Below are positions 7,143 to 14,106 of a stretch of DNA of 18,106 nucleotides, in pieces. The DNA lies in assembly GCA_031969915.1 (NCBI GenBank), contig DALYJJ010000123.1, forward strand, positions 1 through 18,106, given 5' to 3'. A program made the translations under genes and the position numbers. The DNA is from DALYJJ01 sp031969915. Its GTDB lineage: Bacteria; Acidobacteriota; Terriglobia; Bryobacterales; Bryobacteraceae. The notes under the pieces are model-generated. The model was not told the DNA's origin and ran no database searches. It worked only from the letters and a program-made list of their open reading frames with translations. Each line of letters opens with the position of its first letter. The stretch's first letter is position 1.

Positions 7143-8470
7143 ATCCGCTCTTCCACGCCCTCACCCAAAGCCAGCGCGAACGTATTGAGCAGGGCGCGTG
7201 GTACCACAGCATCGAACTCCCCGGCGGCCGCACGATCGCGGGCCTGATCCCGGTGAACGCTCTGCGCGGGCGGTTCGAGGCATTCGGCATCCCCGCCGAT
7301 CTGCGCGGCAAACGGGTGCTCGATATCGGCGCGGCTACCGGCTGGTGCACCTTCGAACTGGAACGCCGCGGGGCGGACGTGGTGGCCGTGGATTGCGTCG
7401 AATACGAGGATTTTCGCGCAGCGCACCAACTGCTGGAGTCCCGCGCCGAGTACCTGGTTCTCGACATGGAAGAGATGACGCCGGAACGTCTCGGACGATT
7501 CGATCTCGTGCTGTTCTTCGGCGTACTCTACCACCTGCGCCACCCGCTGCTCGGGCTGGAGCGCGTCCTCGCGCTCACGCTCGACACGGCCTTCGTCGAG
7601 TCGTACGTCTGCGACGCCGATCGGAGCGAAGCGGAGCGCGCGGCGAACGGCGCCTACATGGAGTTCTACGAGACCGACGAACTCGGAGGCCAGATCGACA
7701 ACTGGGCCGGCCCGACCACGAACTGCCTGCTGGCCCTGTGCCGCGCCTCGGGCTTCGTCCGCGTCGGGCTCCACTACCTGCAGGACCGCCGCGCGGGCGT
7801 GATCTGCCGCCGGAGGTGGGATCGCGAAGCGATGGGCGCGGCCGCCGCACCGTGGATCAGCGCGGCCGTGAACAACCGCAGCGGCCAGCCGTTCTTCGAC
7901 CGCGCGAAGGACGAGTACCTGTGTGTGTACTTCAAGTCGGCGCGCGAGACGCTGCGCCGTGAAGACGTGCGCGTGGAACTGGGCGGCTTCGGCGTCCCGG
8001 TTCTGAAGGTGACGGATCTGGGCCGCGGGCAGTGGCAGGCGAATCTCAAGTTCCCATACGGCGTTGGCGCAGGAGCGCATGACGTGCGGCTTTGGGTGGA
8101 AGGTTCGACGGCCAGCGAACCGTTCTCCGTTACCGTCGGCGCCGCACGCGAGGAGGCCGCGGCGCTCGACGAAAGCGTCCCCGACCTGTACCTGATTTCC
8201 AACGGCACGGCCCCCGATGCCGTCTTCCGGGGCCATCGGAACGAACAACTCGTCTGTTGGTTCCGATTGCCCACCCGGAACCTCAAGAGCAACCAGGTCC
8301 GCGCCCGCATCGGCGCCGAGGAAGCGGAAGTCGCGTTCCTCACGCCGCACGGGGCCGATTGGCAGGCCAGCGTTCGTCTACCCGCGTCCCTCGCGCCCGG
8401 CGAACACGAAGTGCGCTTGCGGACGGTGAACAGCGAGTGGAGCAACGCGCTGCGGCTGACCCGCGCCTGA
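7127..8470 (+). CDS. SAM-dependent methyltransferase (CmoB/Methyltransf_9-like) fused to two tandem Ig-like repeats
   Basis: A 447-residue two-part protein. Residues about 20-225 form a class I SAM methyltransferase: WYHSIELPGG near the N-terminus, motif I VLDIGAATGW at 64-73, the acidic end of strand 2 at VVAVDC, and LVLFFGVLYHLRHPL at 127-141. This layout resembles the CmoB/Methyltransf_9 superfamily, whose members modify tRNA wobble uridine or small and glycan substrates. Residues about 243-338 and 351-447 are two copies of one beta-sandwich-like module (see the repeat entry). CmoB itself lacks such an extension. The GTG start at 7127 was chosen because upstream codons lie within the beta-helix gene and the methyltransferase homology begins soon after; GAGGA at 7109-7113 is a weak, distant ribosome site. 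The 16-base overlap with the preceding gene argues for coupling. The substrate is unknown. A glycan or surface substrate is inferred from neighbours only. Confidence 0.85.
   Translation: MSGRVDPLFHALTQSQRERIEQGAWYHSIELPGGRTIAGLIPVNALRGRFEAFGIPADLRGKRVLDIGAATGWCTFELERRGADVVAVDCVEYEDFRAAHQLLESRAEYLVLDMEEMTPERLGRFDLVLFFGVLYHLRHPLLGLERVLALTLDTAFVESYVCDADRSEAERAANGAYMEFYETDELGGQIDNWAGPTTNCLLALCRASGFVRVGLHYLQDRRAGVICRRRWDREAMGAAAAPWISAAVNNRSGQPFFDRAKDEYLCVYFKSARETLRREDVRVELGGFGVPVLKVTDLGRGQWQANLKFPYGVGAGAHDVRLWVEGSTASEPFSVTVGAAREEAAALDESVPDLYLISNGTAPDAVFRGHRNEQLVCWFRLPTRNLKSNQVRARIGAEEAEVAFLTPHGADWQASVRLPASLAPGEHEVRLRTVNSEWSNALRLTRA
7853..8467 (+). repeat. Two tandem Ig-like (beta-sandwich) protein repeats encoded in the methyltransferase C-terminus
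   Basis: Two stretches of about 95 codons, 7853-8138 and 8183-8467, align end to end at the protein level. The shared pattern is an Asn-Asn/Ser-Asn turn, then EYLCVYFK or EQLVCWFR, then EDVRVELG or NQVRARIG, then GQWQANLKFP or ADWQASVRLP, then GAHDVRLWV or GEHEVRLRT, ending in SEPFSVTV or SNALRLTR. The alternating strands and the closing pattern look like IPT/TIG or Fn3-type sandwiches. The copies are clearly diverged, so the duplication is old. Confidence 0.75.
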
Positions 8471-8522
8471 CGACGCCGCGAGGAGGCGCTGCGGCCGCGT
8501 GATATCCTGACTGCCGGATACA

Positions 8523-9926
8523 GTGTTCACGCGCCACCACCGGACCTCGCGACTCCTGTTGGGCCTGGCCGACATTCTTCTGACCGTGGTTGCGTTCGAG
8601 CTGGCATACCGGACGCGGCTGGCTCTGACGCTGGAGCGCGACTTCTCGATTCCCCCCGACCGCAAGCTGCTGCTCACCCTGTTCTCGATTCTTGTGTTCG
8701 TGAGCCTGGGGTTCTGGATGCGCATCTACGAGCGAGCCCGGAGCCGGCGGCCGCTGACGCTGTTGGCGGACGCGGTACGCCAGTCGGCGGTGGCGGGTGT
8801 CGCGATCGTGGTCTTCGAGTACGCGCTGCGGCTGGATCTCAGCCGGCCGTTTCTCGCGCTGTTTCTTTTCTACGGCGCGATTCTCGCGGCGCTGTTTCGT
8901 GCCGGGGCGATGACCGTCTCCCGCCGTCTGCGCCCGTCGCCCCATTACGTGATGGTGGTGGGAACGGGGGAGGCGGCGCGGCGCATGGGACGGCTGCTCG
9001 AAGAGGCGGCGAGCCAGGGGGTGTGCCTGAACGGGTTCTTTTCGAGCGAGACGCCGGCGCCCCATGTCGTGGAGTTGCGCGCCGAGTACGCGGTGCACCC
9101 GATCGGCCGGCTGCCCGGCCTGCTGCGCGAGCGCGTCATCGACGAGATCGTCTTCGCGCCCGATACGCGGGACATCTCGGCGCTCGAAGACGTCTTCCTG
9201 CTGTGCGACGAAGAAGGCGTGCGCACCAGCGTGGCGGTGGACTTCTTTCCCCACGTCCATTCCACCGCCTATCTCGACCGCCTGGGCCCCGCGCCCCTGC
9301 TGACCTTTTCCGCGACGCCGCACGACGAGGTGCGGCTGATGCTGAAGCGGGCGATCGACATTACGGTGTCCGCGGCGGCGCTCACCGTGCTTTCCCCGTT
9401 GTTTCTCGCCGTCGCGCTGGTGATCAAGGCAACCTCGGCGGGGCCGGTGATCTTCCGGCAGGAGCGCTGCGGGTTGAATGGCCGGCGGTTCATCTGCCTG
9501 AAGTTCCGCTCGATGATCGAGAACGCCGAGGAAATGAAGGCGTCGCTCGCGCACCTGAACGAAAAGACCACGGTGTTCAAGATCGCCAACGATCCGCGTC
9601 TGACGCCCGCCGGACGCTGGCTGCGGAAGTTTTCGATCGACGAGTGGCCGCAGCTTTGGAATGTGCTGCGCGGCGATATGTCGCTGGTGGGGCCGCGGCC
9701 CGCGGTGCCGAGCGAAGTGGAGCGCTACGAACGCTGGCAGCGGCGCCGGCTGCGGATGCGTCCGGGGCTGACGTGCCTGTGGGCGCTGGCCGGCCGTGAT
9801 AGTCTCGATTTCGAATCCTGGATGAAGATGGACATGCAGTATATCGACAATTGGTCGCTCGGCCTGGATTGGAGCATCCTGCTGCGGACGATCCCGCACG
9901 TGGTGACGGGCCGGGGGGCTCATTAG
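8523..9926 (+). CDS. Polyprenyl-phosphate sugar phosphotransferase (WcaJ/WbaP-like), exopolysaccharide initiation
   Basis: A 467-residue membrane enzyme that moves a sugar-1-phosphate from a nucleotide sugar to undecaprenyl phosphate, the first step of exopolysaccharide or O-antigen repeat assembly. Four N-terminal hydrophobic segments (about 10-28, 49-66, 86-101, 108-127) precede a degenerate Rossmann-like region (VMVVGTGEAARRMGRLLEE at 143-161). The catalytic part starts at about 275: KRAIDITVSAAAL, the helix-breaking Ser-Pro at 291-292 of the re-entrant membrane helix, RQERCGLNGRRFICLKFRSM, then the Asp373-Glu374 dyad in KFSIDEWPQLWNVLRGDMSL and GPRPAVPSEVERY. Length and order match the EPS_sugtrans family. 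The start is GTG; an in-frame stop at 8508 leaves few options. No ribosome site adjoins it, although an AGGAGG lies 37 bases upstream at 8481-8486. The sugar is unknown. No glycosyltransferases or flippase are nearby, so the rest of the pathway must be elsewhere. Confidence 0.93.
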   Translation: MFTRHHRTSRLLLGLADILLTVVAFELAYRTRLALTLERDFSIPPDRKLLLTLFSILVFVSLGFWMRIYERARSRRPLTLLADAVRQSAVAGVAIVVFEYALRLDLSRPFLALFLFYGAILAALFRAGAMTVSRRLRPSPHYVMVVGTGEAARRMGRLLEEAASQGVCLNGFFSSETPAPHVVELRAEYAVHPIGRLPGLLRERVIDEIVFAPDTRDISALEDVFLLCDEEGVRTSVAVDFFPHVHSTAYLDRLGPAPLLTFSATPHDEVRLMLKRAIDITVSAAALTVLSPLFLAVALVIKATSAGPVIFRQERCGLNGRRFICLKFRSMIENAEEMKASLAHLNEKTTVFKIANDPRLTPAGRWLRKFSIDEWPQLWNVLRGDMSLVGPRPAVPSEVERYERWQRRRLRMRPGLTCLWALAGRDSLDFESWMKMDMQYIDNWSLGLDWSILLRTIPHVVTGRGAH

Positions 9927-9959
9927 GCCCGCTACCGCGAGCCGGAAGAGAGCAAGCTT

Positions 9960-10568
9960 ATGCATCTGGTACCAACGCAAGAAGAGGTTTTGAAGCTCCT
10001 GCGCGATACGGGAGCGTTGCGCGAAGGCAACTTCGAATATCCGAATGGGCTGCATTCGAAGCAGTATTTGCAGGTGGCGCTGGCCATGCGCTGGGCGCAG
10101 CACGCCAAGACATTGAGCGTCGGTTTGAGCCGGCTGATTCGCGCCAATACCGAATTGCGGGCAATGATTGGCGAACTGTCGGTGGTGGCTCCGGCGACAG
10201 GCGGCCTGCCGGTCGCCTACGGTGTGTGCGAAGCGCTGCGCGCACACCAGGTGTATTGGGCCGAGCGCGAGAACGAAAAGGATGCGCTCCGCTTCCGGCA
10301 GTACCTGGAGCCTCGCAAGGGCGAGAAGGTGCTGCTGGTGGATGACATCCTGCGCACGGGCAAGAAGCTTCGCGAACTGCGCGCCCTGCTGGAATCGAAG
10401 GGAGCCGAAGTGGTGGCGCTGGCGGTGGTGATCTACCAGCCGACCCCGGAGACGCCGTCGTTCGGGAACCTGCCGTTCTACTACCTGGCGCGCCTGGACG
10501 GCGAATACTACACCGACGGGCGGCAGTGGCAGGCCTCCGGCGTCCCGGTGGAAAAAGTCTGGGTGTAG
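9960..10568 (+). CDS. Orotate phosphoribosyltransferase-like protein (type I PRTase fold)
   Basis: A 202-residue type I phosphoribosyltransferase. OPRT converts orotate and PRPP to OMP in pyrimidine synthesis. Supporting features: an N-terminal hood resembling OPRT (EGNFEYPNGLHSKQYLQVALAM at 22-43, compare the family's GHF.LSSG.HS..Y.Q), a VVAPATGGLPVAYGV strand-turn at 75-89, the flexible-loop region WAERENEKDALRFRQ, and the PRPP-binding motif VLLVDDILRTG at 124-134 with its two Asp residues. Oddities: the usual TTGG(S/T) after the acidic pair is RTGKK, and the Lys-His loop of the enteric enzyme is absent. The loop does resemble the AER-type loop of Thermus-like OPRTs. GGAAGAG, about 9 bases upstream, supports the ATG. 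The gene converges on the permease with only 4 bases between stops. True PyrE function is likely but not proven; a salvage or regulatory PRTase is the alternative. Confidence 0.8.
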   Translation: MHLVPTQEEVLKLLRDTGALREGNFEYPNGLHSKQYLQVALAMRWAQHAKTLSVGLSRLIRANTELRAMIGELSVVAPATGGLPVAYGVCEALRAHQVYWAERENEKDALRFRQYLEPRKGEKVLLVDDILRTGKKLRELRALLESKGAEVVALAVVIYQPTPETPSFGNLPFYYLARLDGEYYTDGRQWQASGVPVEKVWV

Positions 10569-10572
10569 ATCG

Positions 10573-12891
10573 CTAGTCACGCAAAGCCGCCGTGGGCTGC
10601 ATCGCCGCCGCGCGGAGCGCCGGCACCAGGGCCGCGAGCCCAACCACGCCCACCAGCAGTGCCGCCGCCGCGGCGTGGACCGCTAGGTTTGCGCCTTCGG
10701 CGCCATGCAGCAGGGAGCGCAAGACGCGGCAGCCGGCCAGCGCGCCCGCGAATCCGGTGGCGGCGCCGGCCAGAGCCGGCGACAGGGCGCCGGCGGCGAT
10801 GTGCCTCACCAGCCCGGCCCGGGTGGCGCCAAGAGCCATGCGCACGCCCATCTCTTTCGTGCGGCGCGCCACCGTGTACGATGTGAGCCCATAGACGCCG
10901 CTCGCCGCCAGTGCCAGGCCAAGCAGCGCGAAGACGCCGAGAACCAGCGCGAGGAAGCGCCGGGGCGCGAGGGTGGCCGCGACGAGCGCGTCCATCGTGG
11001 CGACTTTCGAGACCGCCGCGCGGGAGTCCACTTCGGCCAACGCGGCGCGGAGCACCGCGGGGAGCGCCGCCGCGTCGCCACGGCCGCGCACGGCCAGCGC
11101 GAGGGTGCGCGAGGGGTATTGCTCCCACAGGCAATACGCTTCGGCCTCGGGCTCACGGGACGGGTCATGGCGGACGTTGCCCACCACGCCCACGACGGTG
11201 ACGGTGCGGCCGTCTTTGGCCGGGTGATTCATCTGGAAGCGGCGGCCTACGGGATTCTCGCCCGGCCAGAAACGGCGCGCCAGCGCTTCGTTGACCACGG
11301 CCACGCGGTCCGCTTCCCCCTCGCGGGGCAGCCTGCCGCGGCGGAGCGGAATGCGGAGGGCCTGCAAATAGCCGGCGTCCACGGTCCGCCACCACACGGT
11401 GGGGATTTCGGCTGGCGGCGGAACCGGGCGTCCCTCGGGGAGGAACCACACGGCGGTGTTGTGGATCGTCATCGGCAGAATATTGGTGGCGCCGGCGGAC
11501 TCCACACCGGGATGGGTGGAGAGCTTGTGGAGCAAGGTCCGGAGGGCTGGAGGGTCGAGCGTTACGCTGGCGGTGAGTACGTGGCGGGAGTCGAAGCCCG
11601 GGTCTGCCTGGTGCAATCGCAGCAACGCGCGTCCCACGACACCGGCGGCGGCCAGCAACAGGACGGCTAGCGCGACTTCGGCGCCGATCAGAAGATTCTG
11701 CGCGGCGGAGCGTTCCGTGACGGACCGCGAGGCAGAGGGCCGGGTACGGACGGCCAGGCCGGGCACGATGGCCCCGGCGAGCGTAGCGAAGACGGCAGCG
11801 GCGAGCGCGACGCCGGCGGCGGTGATGTCAATGGAGGCCCGGTGCACGAGCGGGAACCGATCGGCCGGCAGCGCGGGGATGATGCGCAGCAGCGCGGAGG
11901 CGAAACCGAGGCCGGCGAAGGCGCCGAGTGCGGCGGGGACGGCGCATTCAATCGCCACCTGCACGAGGAGCCGGACGTTCGTCGCGCCGAGCGCGGCGCG
12001 CACCGCGAATTCCTCGCGGCGGGATGCGGTTCGCGCCAACTGCAGGGCCGCGGTGTTGGCGCAGGCGAGCAGGAGCACCAGCCCCACCGCGAAGGTCAAC
12101 AGCCGTAGGCTGTCGCGAACATCGCGCACCAGAAAGCCCCTGAGGGTCCATACCTTGGCCGTCCGATCTCGTAACGCCGGATCCGCGGCGTGCAGGGCAT
12201 CGATCCCCCCCTGCGCCTGCGCCGGGTTCGCTCCGGAGCGGAGCCGTCCGAATGCGCCGACGGGAACCAGGGAGGCGGCCTCGCGGCGCGCCGGCAACGC
12301 CAACGGCAGATAGAAGGCCGCGGGACGGTTGCCGAACAAGAACCCGGCGTCCAGCACGCCGCAGATCCGGTAGGGGTGGCCGTCCAACTCCACCGTCCGG
12401 CCGGTGATGCCTGGGTCCCCGCCGAACCGGCGTTTCCACAACTCGTGCCCCATCACCGCGGTTCGCGGGGCGCCGGGGACATCCTCTGCCACCGTGAATC
12501 CGCGACCGGCCGCGAAACCGGCGCCGAGCATCGGGAGGAACGAGGCGTTGACGCGCATGAGCGGCACGCGCTCCGGTTCACCGCCCGTGGTGAGGGTCAT
12601 CTCCGCGGGCTGATAGGCGCTGAGGTGCGAAAAAGCGTCCACGGCCCGCCACGCGGCGACGTCGGCGTACGGCATGAAGTGGAACGGGATTCCGCGCTTC
12701 GGACTGGCGCCCCACAACTGCACAAGCTGTTCGGGATGGGGATAGGGCAAGGGCTTGAGCAGCACGGCCCAGACGACGCTGAAGACGGCGGTGCTCGCTC
12801 CGATTCCGAGGGCGAGGACCGCTACCGAAGCAGCGGTGAAGCCGGGGTTCCTGCGGAGGGTTCGCAGCGCGAACCGTAGATCCTGAAGCAT
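10573..12891 (-). CDS. Orphan MacB/FtsX-type ABC permease, ADOP family
   Basis: A 772-residue permease with two MacB periplasmic core plus FtsX halves fused in one chain. The start MLQDLRFALRTLRRNPGFTA and the first membrane helix (20-45) are typical. Half one: periplasmic core about 50-250, helices at about 262-282, 306-336 and 357-380, with the cytoplasmic coupling motif RREEFAVRAALGATNVRLLVQ at 291-311. Half two: helix 402-420, core 430-635, helices at 645-667, 696-720 and 737-756, with RRTKEMGVRMALGATRAGLV at 676-695. No ATPase gene is adjacent, as is usual for the acidobacterial duplicated orphan permeases (TIGR03434, from memory). Family relatives with ATPases drive mechanotransmission, peptide or lipoprotein export; the substrate here is unknown. 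A TTG 69 bases upstream would extend the frame, but the ATG with a strong ribosome site and family-typical N-terminus is preferred. Confidence 0.93.
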   Translation of the reverse strand: MLQDLRFALRTLRRNPGFTAASVAVLALGIGASTAVFSVVWAVLLKPLPYPHPEQLVQLWGASPKRGIPFHFMPYADVAAWRAVDAFSHLSAYQPAEMTLTTGGEPERVPLMRVNASFLPMLGAGFAAGRGFTVAEDVPGAPRTAVMGHELWKRRFGGDPGITGRTVELDGHPYRICGVLDAGFLFGNRPAAFYLPLALPARREAASLVPVGAFGRLRSGANPAQAQGGIDALHAADPALRDRTAKVWTLRGFLVRDVRDSLRLLTFAVGLVLLLACANTAALQLARTASRREEFAVRAALGATNVRLLVQVAIECAVPAALGAFAGLGFASALLRIIPALPADRFPLVHRASIDITAAGVALAAAVFATLAGAIVPGLAVRTRPSASRSVTERSAAQNLLIGAEVALAVLLLAAAGVVGRALLRLHQADPGFDSRHVLTASVTLDPPALRTLLHKLSTHPGVESAGATNILPMTIHNTAVWFLPEGRPVPPPAEIPTVWWRTVDAGYLQALRIPLRRGRLPREGEADRVAVVNEALARRFWPGENPVGRRFQMNHPAKDGRTVTVVGVVGNVRHDPSREPEAEAYCLWEQYPSRTLALAVRGRGDAAALPAVLRAALAEVDSRAAVSKVATMDALVAATLAPRRFLALVLGVFALLGLALAASGVYGLTSYTVARRTKEMGVRMALGATRAGLVRHIAAGALSPALAGAATGFAGALAGCRVLRSLLHGAEGANLAVHAAAAALLVGVVGLAALVPALRAAAMQPTAALRD

Positions 12892-12895
12892 GGCC

Positions 12896-12903
12896 CCTCC
12901 TTT
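12896..12903 (-). promoter_or_regulatory. Ribosome binding site of the ADOP permease
   Basis: Read on the minus strand, AAAGGAGG lies 4 bases before the ATG whose first base is 12891. This strong Shine-Dalgarno decides the start against the in-frame TTG at 12960. It is among the best ribosome sites in the window. Confidence 0.8.
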
Positions 12904-12950
12904 GGCGGCGGCGGGGCGCGGCGCGTCCGTTCGGACTTCCGCGACCGCCT

Positions 12951-12979
12951 CACAATTCAAAGGTAGGCCGGGCTGTCAA
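12951..12979 (-). promoter_or_regulatory. Possible promoter of the ADOP permease
   Basis: On the minus strand a perfect TTGACA (12979 down to 12974) is followed after 16 bases by AATTGT, a poor -10 with 3 of 6 matches. Transcription would begin near 12945, giving a leader of about 50 bases before the ATG. The perfect -35 in an intergenic, comparatively AT-rich spot supports it; the weak -10 limits confidence. Confidence 0.35.
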
Positions 12980-13018
12980 GAGCGATTTCCGCGAATTATT
13001 CCGGGTTTCGTTGATAAT

Positions 13019-13063
13019 AGGGAGGAAATATTTATGGGGAGCCGTCGACCGGCGCCGGCGTAA
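13019..13063 (+). other. Shine-Dalgarno plus nine-codon mini-ORF in the permease-PilZ spacer, function unknown
   Basis: On the plus strand AGGGAGGA (13019-13026) is followed after 7 bases by ATG at 13034 and an open frame MGSRRPAPA that ends in TAA at 13061-13063. A GATAAT box at 13013-13018 lies too close to serve as the -10 for a transcript containing this ribosome site. No gene follows on the plus strand; it faces the PilZ gene. It may be a leader peptide remnant or chance. The rest of 12892-13108 shows only the possible permease promoter and a CCGGCGCCGG palindrome at 13049-13058. Confidence 0.2.
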
Positions 13064-13108
13064 ACCAGGAAACGTCTCGTCCGTCCCCGGTTTTCATGCA
13101 AGTAAGTA

Positions 13109-13474
13109 CTAGGGGCGGGTTTCGGCGTCCAGGCGGGCTACGCTGCGAGAAACCAGGCGGCGTGGGTCGAGGAGGTGCTGCGGTTTGAAGTCCCGCTGCG
13201 ACCACTTGCAGCCGGGCTCAAACTCGATCCCGAGGAAGTAGCCGATCTCGCGGTAGACACAGTAGCGAACCTGGCCGATCAACTCGCCGTTGCCGTAGCC
13301 GATCTTCACGGCGGTCTGCAGGGGCACGGGAGTCTCAGTCTGCAAACAGGCGCCGGAAAGGGAGATGTCCTCCAGATTCGCGACGGTACGCCGCATCCGG
13401 CCGGTCTTGTCCCGCCACTGTACGTCCACCAAGTCCGCGCATAGGAGGCGCGGCTCGCATCGCCTGTCTCGCAT
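13109..13474 (-). CDS. PilZ domain protein, probable cyclic-di-GMP receptor
   Basis: A 121-residue single-domain PilZ protein. PilZ domains bind cyclic di-GMP through an RxxxR stretch and a (D/N)xSxxG stretch. Both are visible: Arg5-C-E-P-Arg9 at the N-terminus and Asp36-I-Ser38-L-S-Gly41 (LEDISLSGACL). The strands after it (AVKIGYGNGELIGQVRYCVYR, GYFLGIEFE) fit the PilZ beta-barrel. The ATG is preceded by AAGAGGT on the minus strand, 4 bases away. The peptide deformylase gene lies 99 bases upstream on the same strand, so the two may be co-transcribed. With no fused effector domain, it presumably acts by binding a partner, possibly in motility, secretion or exopolysaccharide control. The nearby polysaccharide initiation gene makes the last attractive, but there is no direct evidence. 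Confidence 0.87.
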   Translation of the reverse strand: MRDRRCEPRLLCADLVDVQWRDKTGRMRRTVANLEDISLSGACLQTETPVPLQTAVKIGYGNGELIGQVRYCVYREIGYFLGIEFEPGCKWSQRDFKPQHLLDPRRLVSRSVARLDAETRP

Positions 13475-13573
13475 ATGTACCTCTTATCGGCCTGTCACCG
13501 GGAATTCAATACCCCAGGGACTGTATCTTGAATCACCTTATGAGCACTACGCGAAAACCGCCGGTTCGGGCGC

Positions 13574-14080
13574 TCACCCTACCGGCCTGCGCCGTTCGTA
13601 TTCGTTCCGAGTACAGAGACTATTCTGATCCAAAGCACGGTCTAATGCCAATACTCCATTTAGGTGATCGATCTCATGTTGTAGGAGTTCGGAGAGCGCT
13701 CCCTCCGCCTCCAGCCGCCGTTCGGTTCCGTTCGGATCGAGGTAACGGATTCGGACGGCCCGGGCGCGTTCCAGGCGGACCAGCAGGTCGGGGAAGGAGA
13801 AGCAATCGTCCCACAGGGTGAAACTCTCCTCGCTCTGCCACTCGAACTCCGGGTTAATCAGCGGGAGTTGGAGGCCCTCGGTCTCGATGTAGATGAGCCG
13901 CGATTCGACGCCGATCTGGGGGGCGGCAATGCCCCGGCCGAAGCCGTGGGTCCGCCGGAACTCGTAGAGCGTGTCCCGCAAATCGTCGAGGACGGCCTGG
14001 GCCTCCGGGCCGGGCGGGGCGGGGGCGCAGACGGAGCGAAGCACGGGATCGCCGAGCTGGCGGATGCGCTGGGCGGGCAT
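13574..14080 (-). CDS. def: Peptide deformylase family protein with divergent motif 2
   Basis: A 168-residue metalloenzyme of the family that removes the formyl group from the initiator methionine of new proteins. Motif 1 is GRGIAAPQIG (48-57). Motif 3 is QHEIDH (134-139), with metal ligands His135 and His139 and catalytic Glu136. Motif 2, normally EGCLS, reads DDCFS (91-95); the ligand Cys93 is kept but Glu-Gly is replaced by Asp-Asp. The N-terminus RIRQLGDPVLR is typical. An in-frame TTG at 14101 would add 7 residues, but the ATG at 14080 matches the family start. No Shine-Dalgarno precedes it; a TACTAT/TATAGA box lies a few bases upstream, suggesting a leaderless message. The altered motif 2 leaves open whether this is the main housekeeping enzyme or a second, specialised paralogue, so the gene symbol marks the family rather than a proven role. 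Confidence 0.87.
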   Translation of the reverse strand: MPAQRIRQLGDPVLRSVCAPAPPGPEAQAVLDDLRDTLYEFRRTHGFGRGIAAPQIGVESRLIYIETEGLQLPLINPEFEWQSEESFTLWDDCFSFPDLLVRLERARAVRIRYLDPNGTERRLEAEGALSELLQHEIDHLNGVLALDRALDQNSLCTRNEYERRRPVG

Positions 14081-14083
14081 TGT

Positions 14084-14092
14084 TCTATAGTA
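14084..14092. promoter_or_regulatory. Overlapping divergent -10 boxes between def and the GHMP kinase gene
   Basis: The palindrome CTATAG (14085-14090) gives a -10-like box on each strand: TATAGT (14086-14091) for the plus-strand kinase, and TACTAT (14092 to 14087) or TATAGA (14089 to 14084) for the minus-strand deformylase. Only 26 bases separate the two start codons and neither has a Shine-Dalgarno. The deformylase message would start at or next to its ATG, and the kinase leader would be about 8 bases. No -35 hexamer is recognisable on either side. Confidence 0.45.
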
Positions 14093-14106
14093 GTCGTTCA
14101 AGCTCT

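Noticed and set aside
7774..8445. A 223-codon minus-strand frame over the Ig-like repeats
   Set aside because: The plus-strand frame shows a clear internal protein-level duplication, while the minus frame shows no domain.
8340..10643. A 767-codon minus-strand frame opposite the phosphoglycosyl transferase and PRTase-like genes
   Set aside because: It spans two well-supported plus-strand genes and the gap between them, and its His/Arg/Gln/Pro-rich translation shows no recognisable motif.
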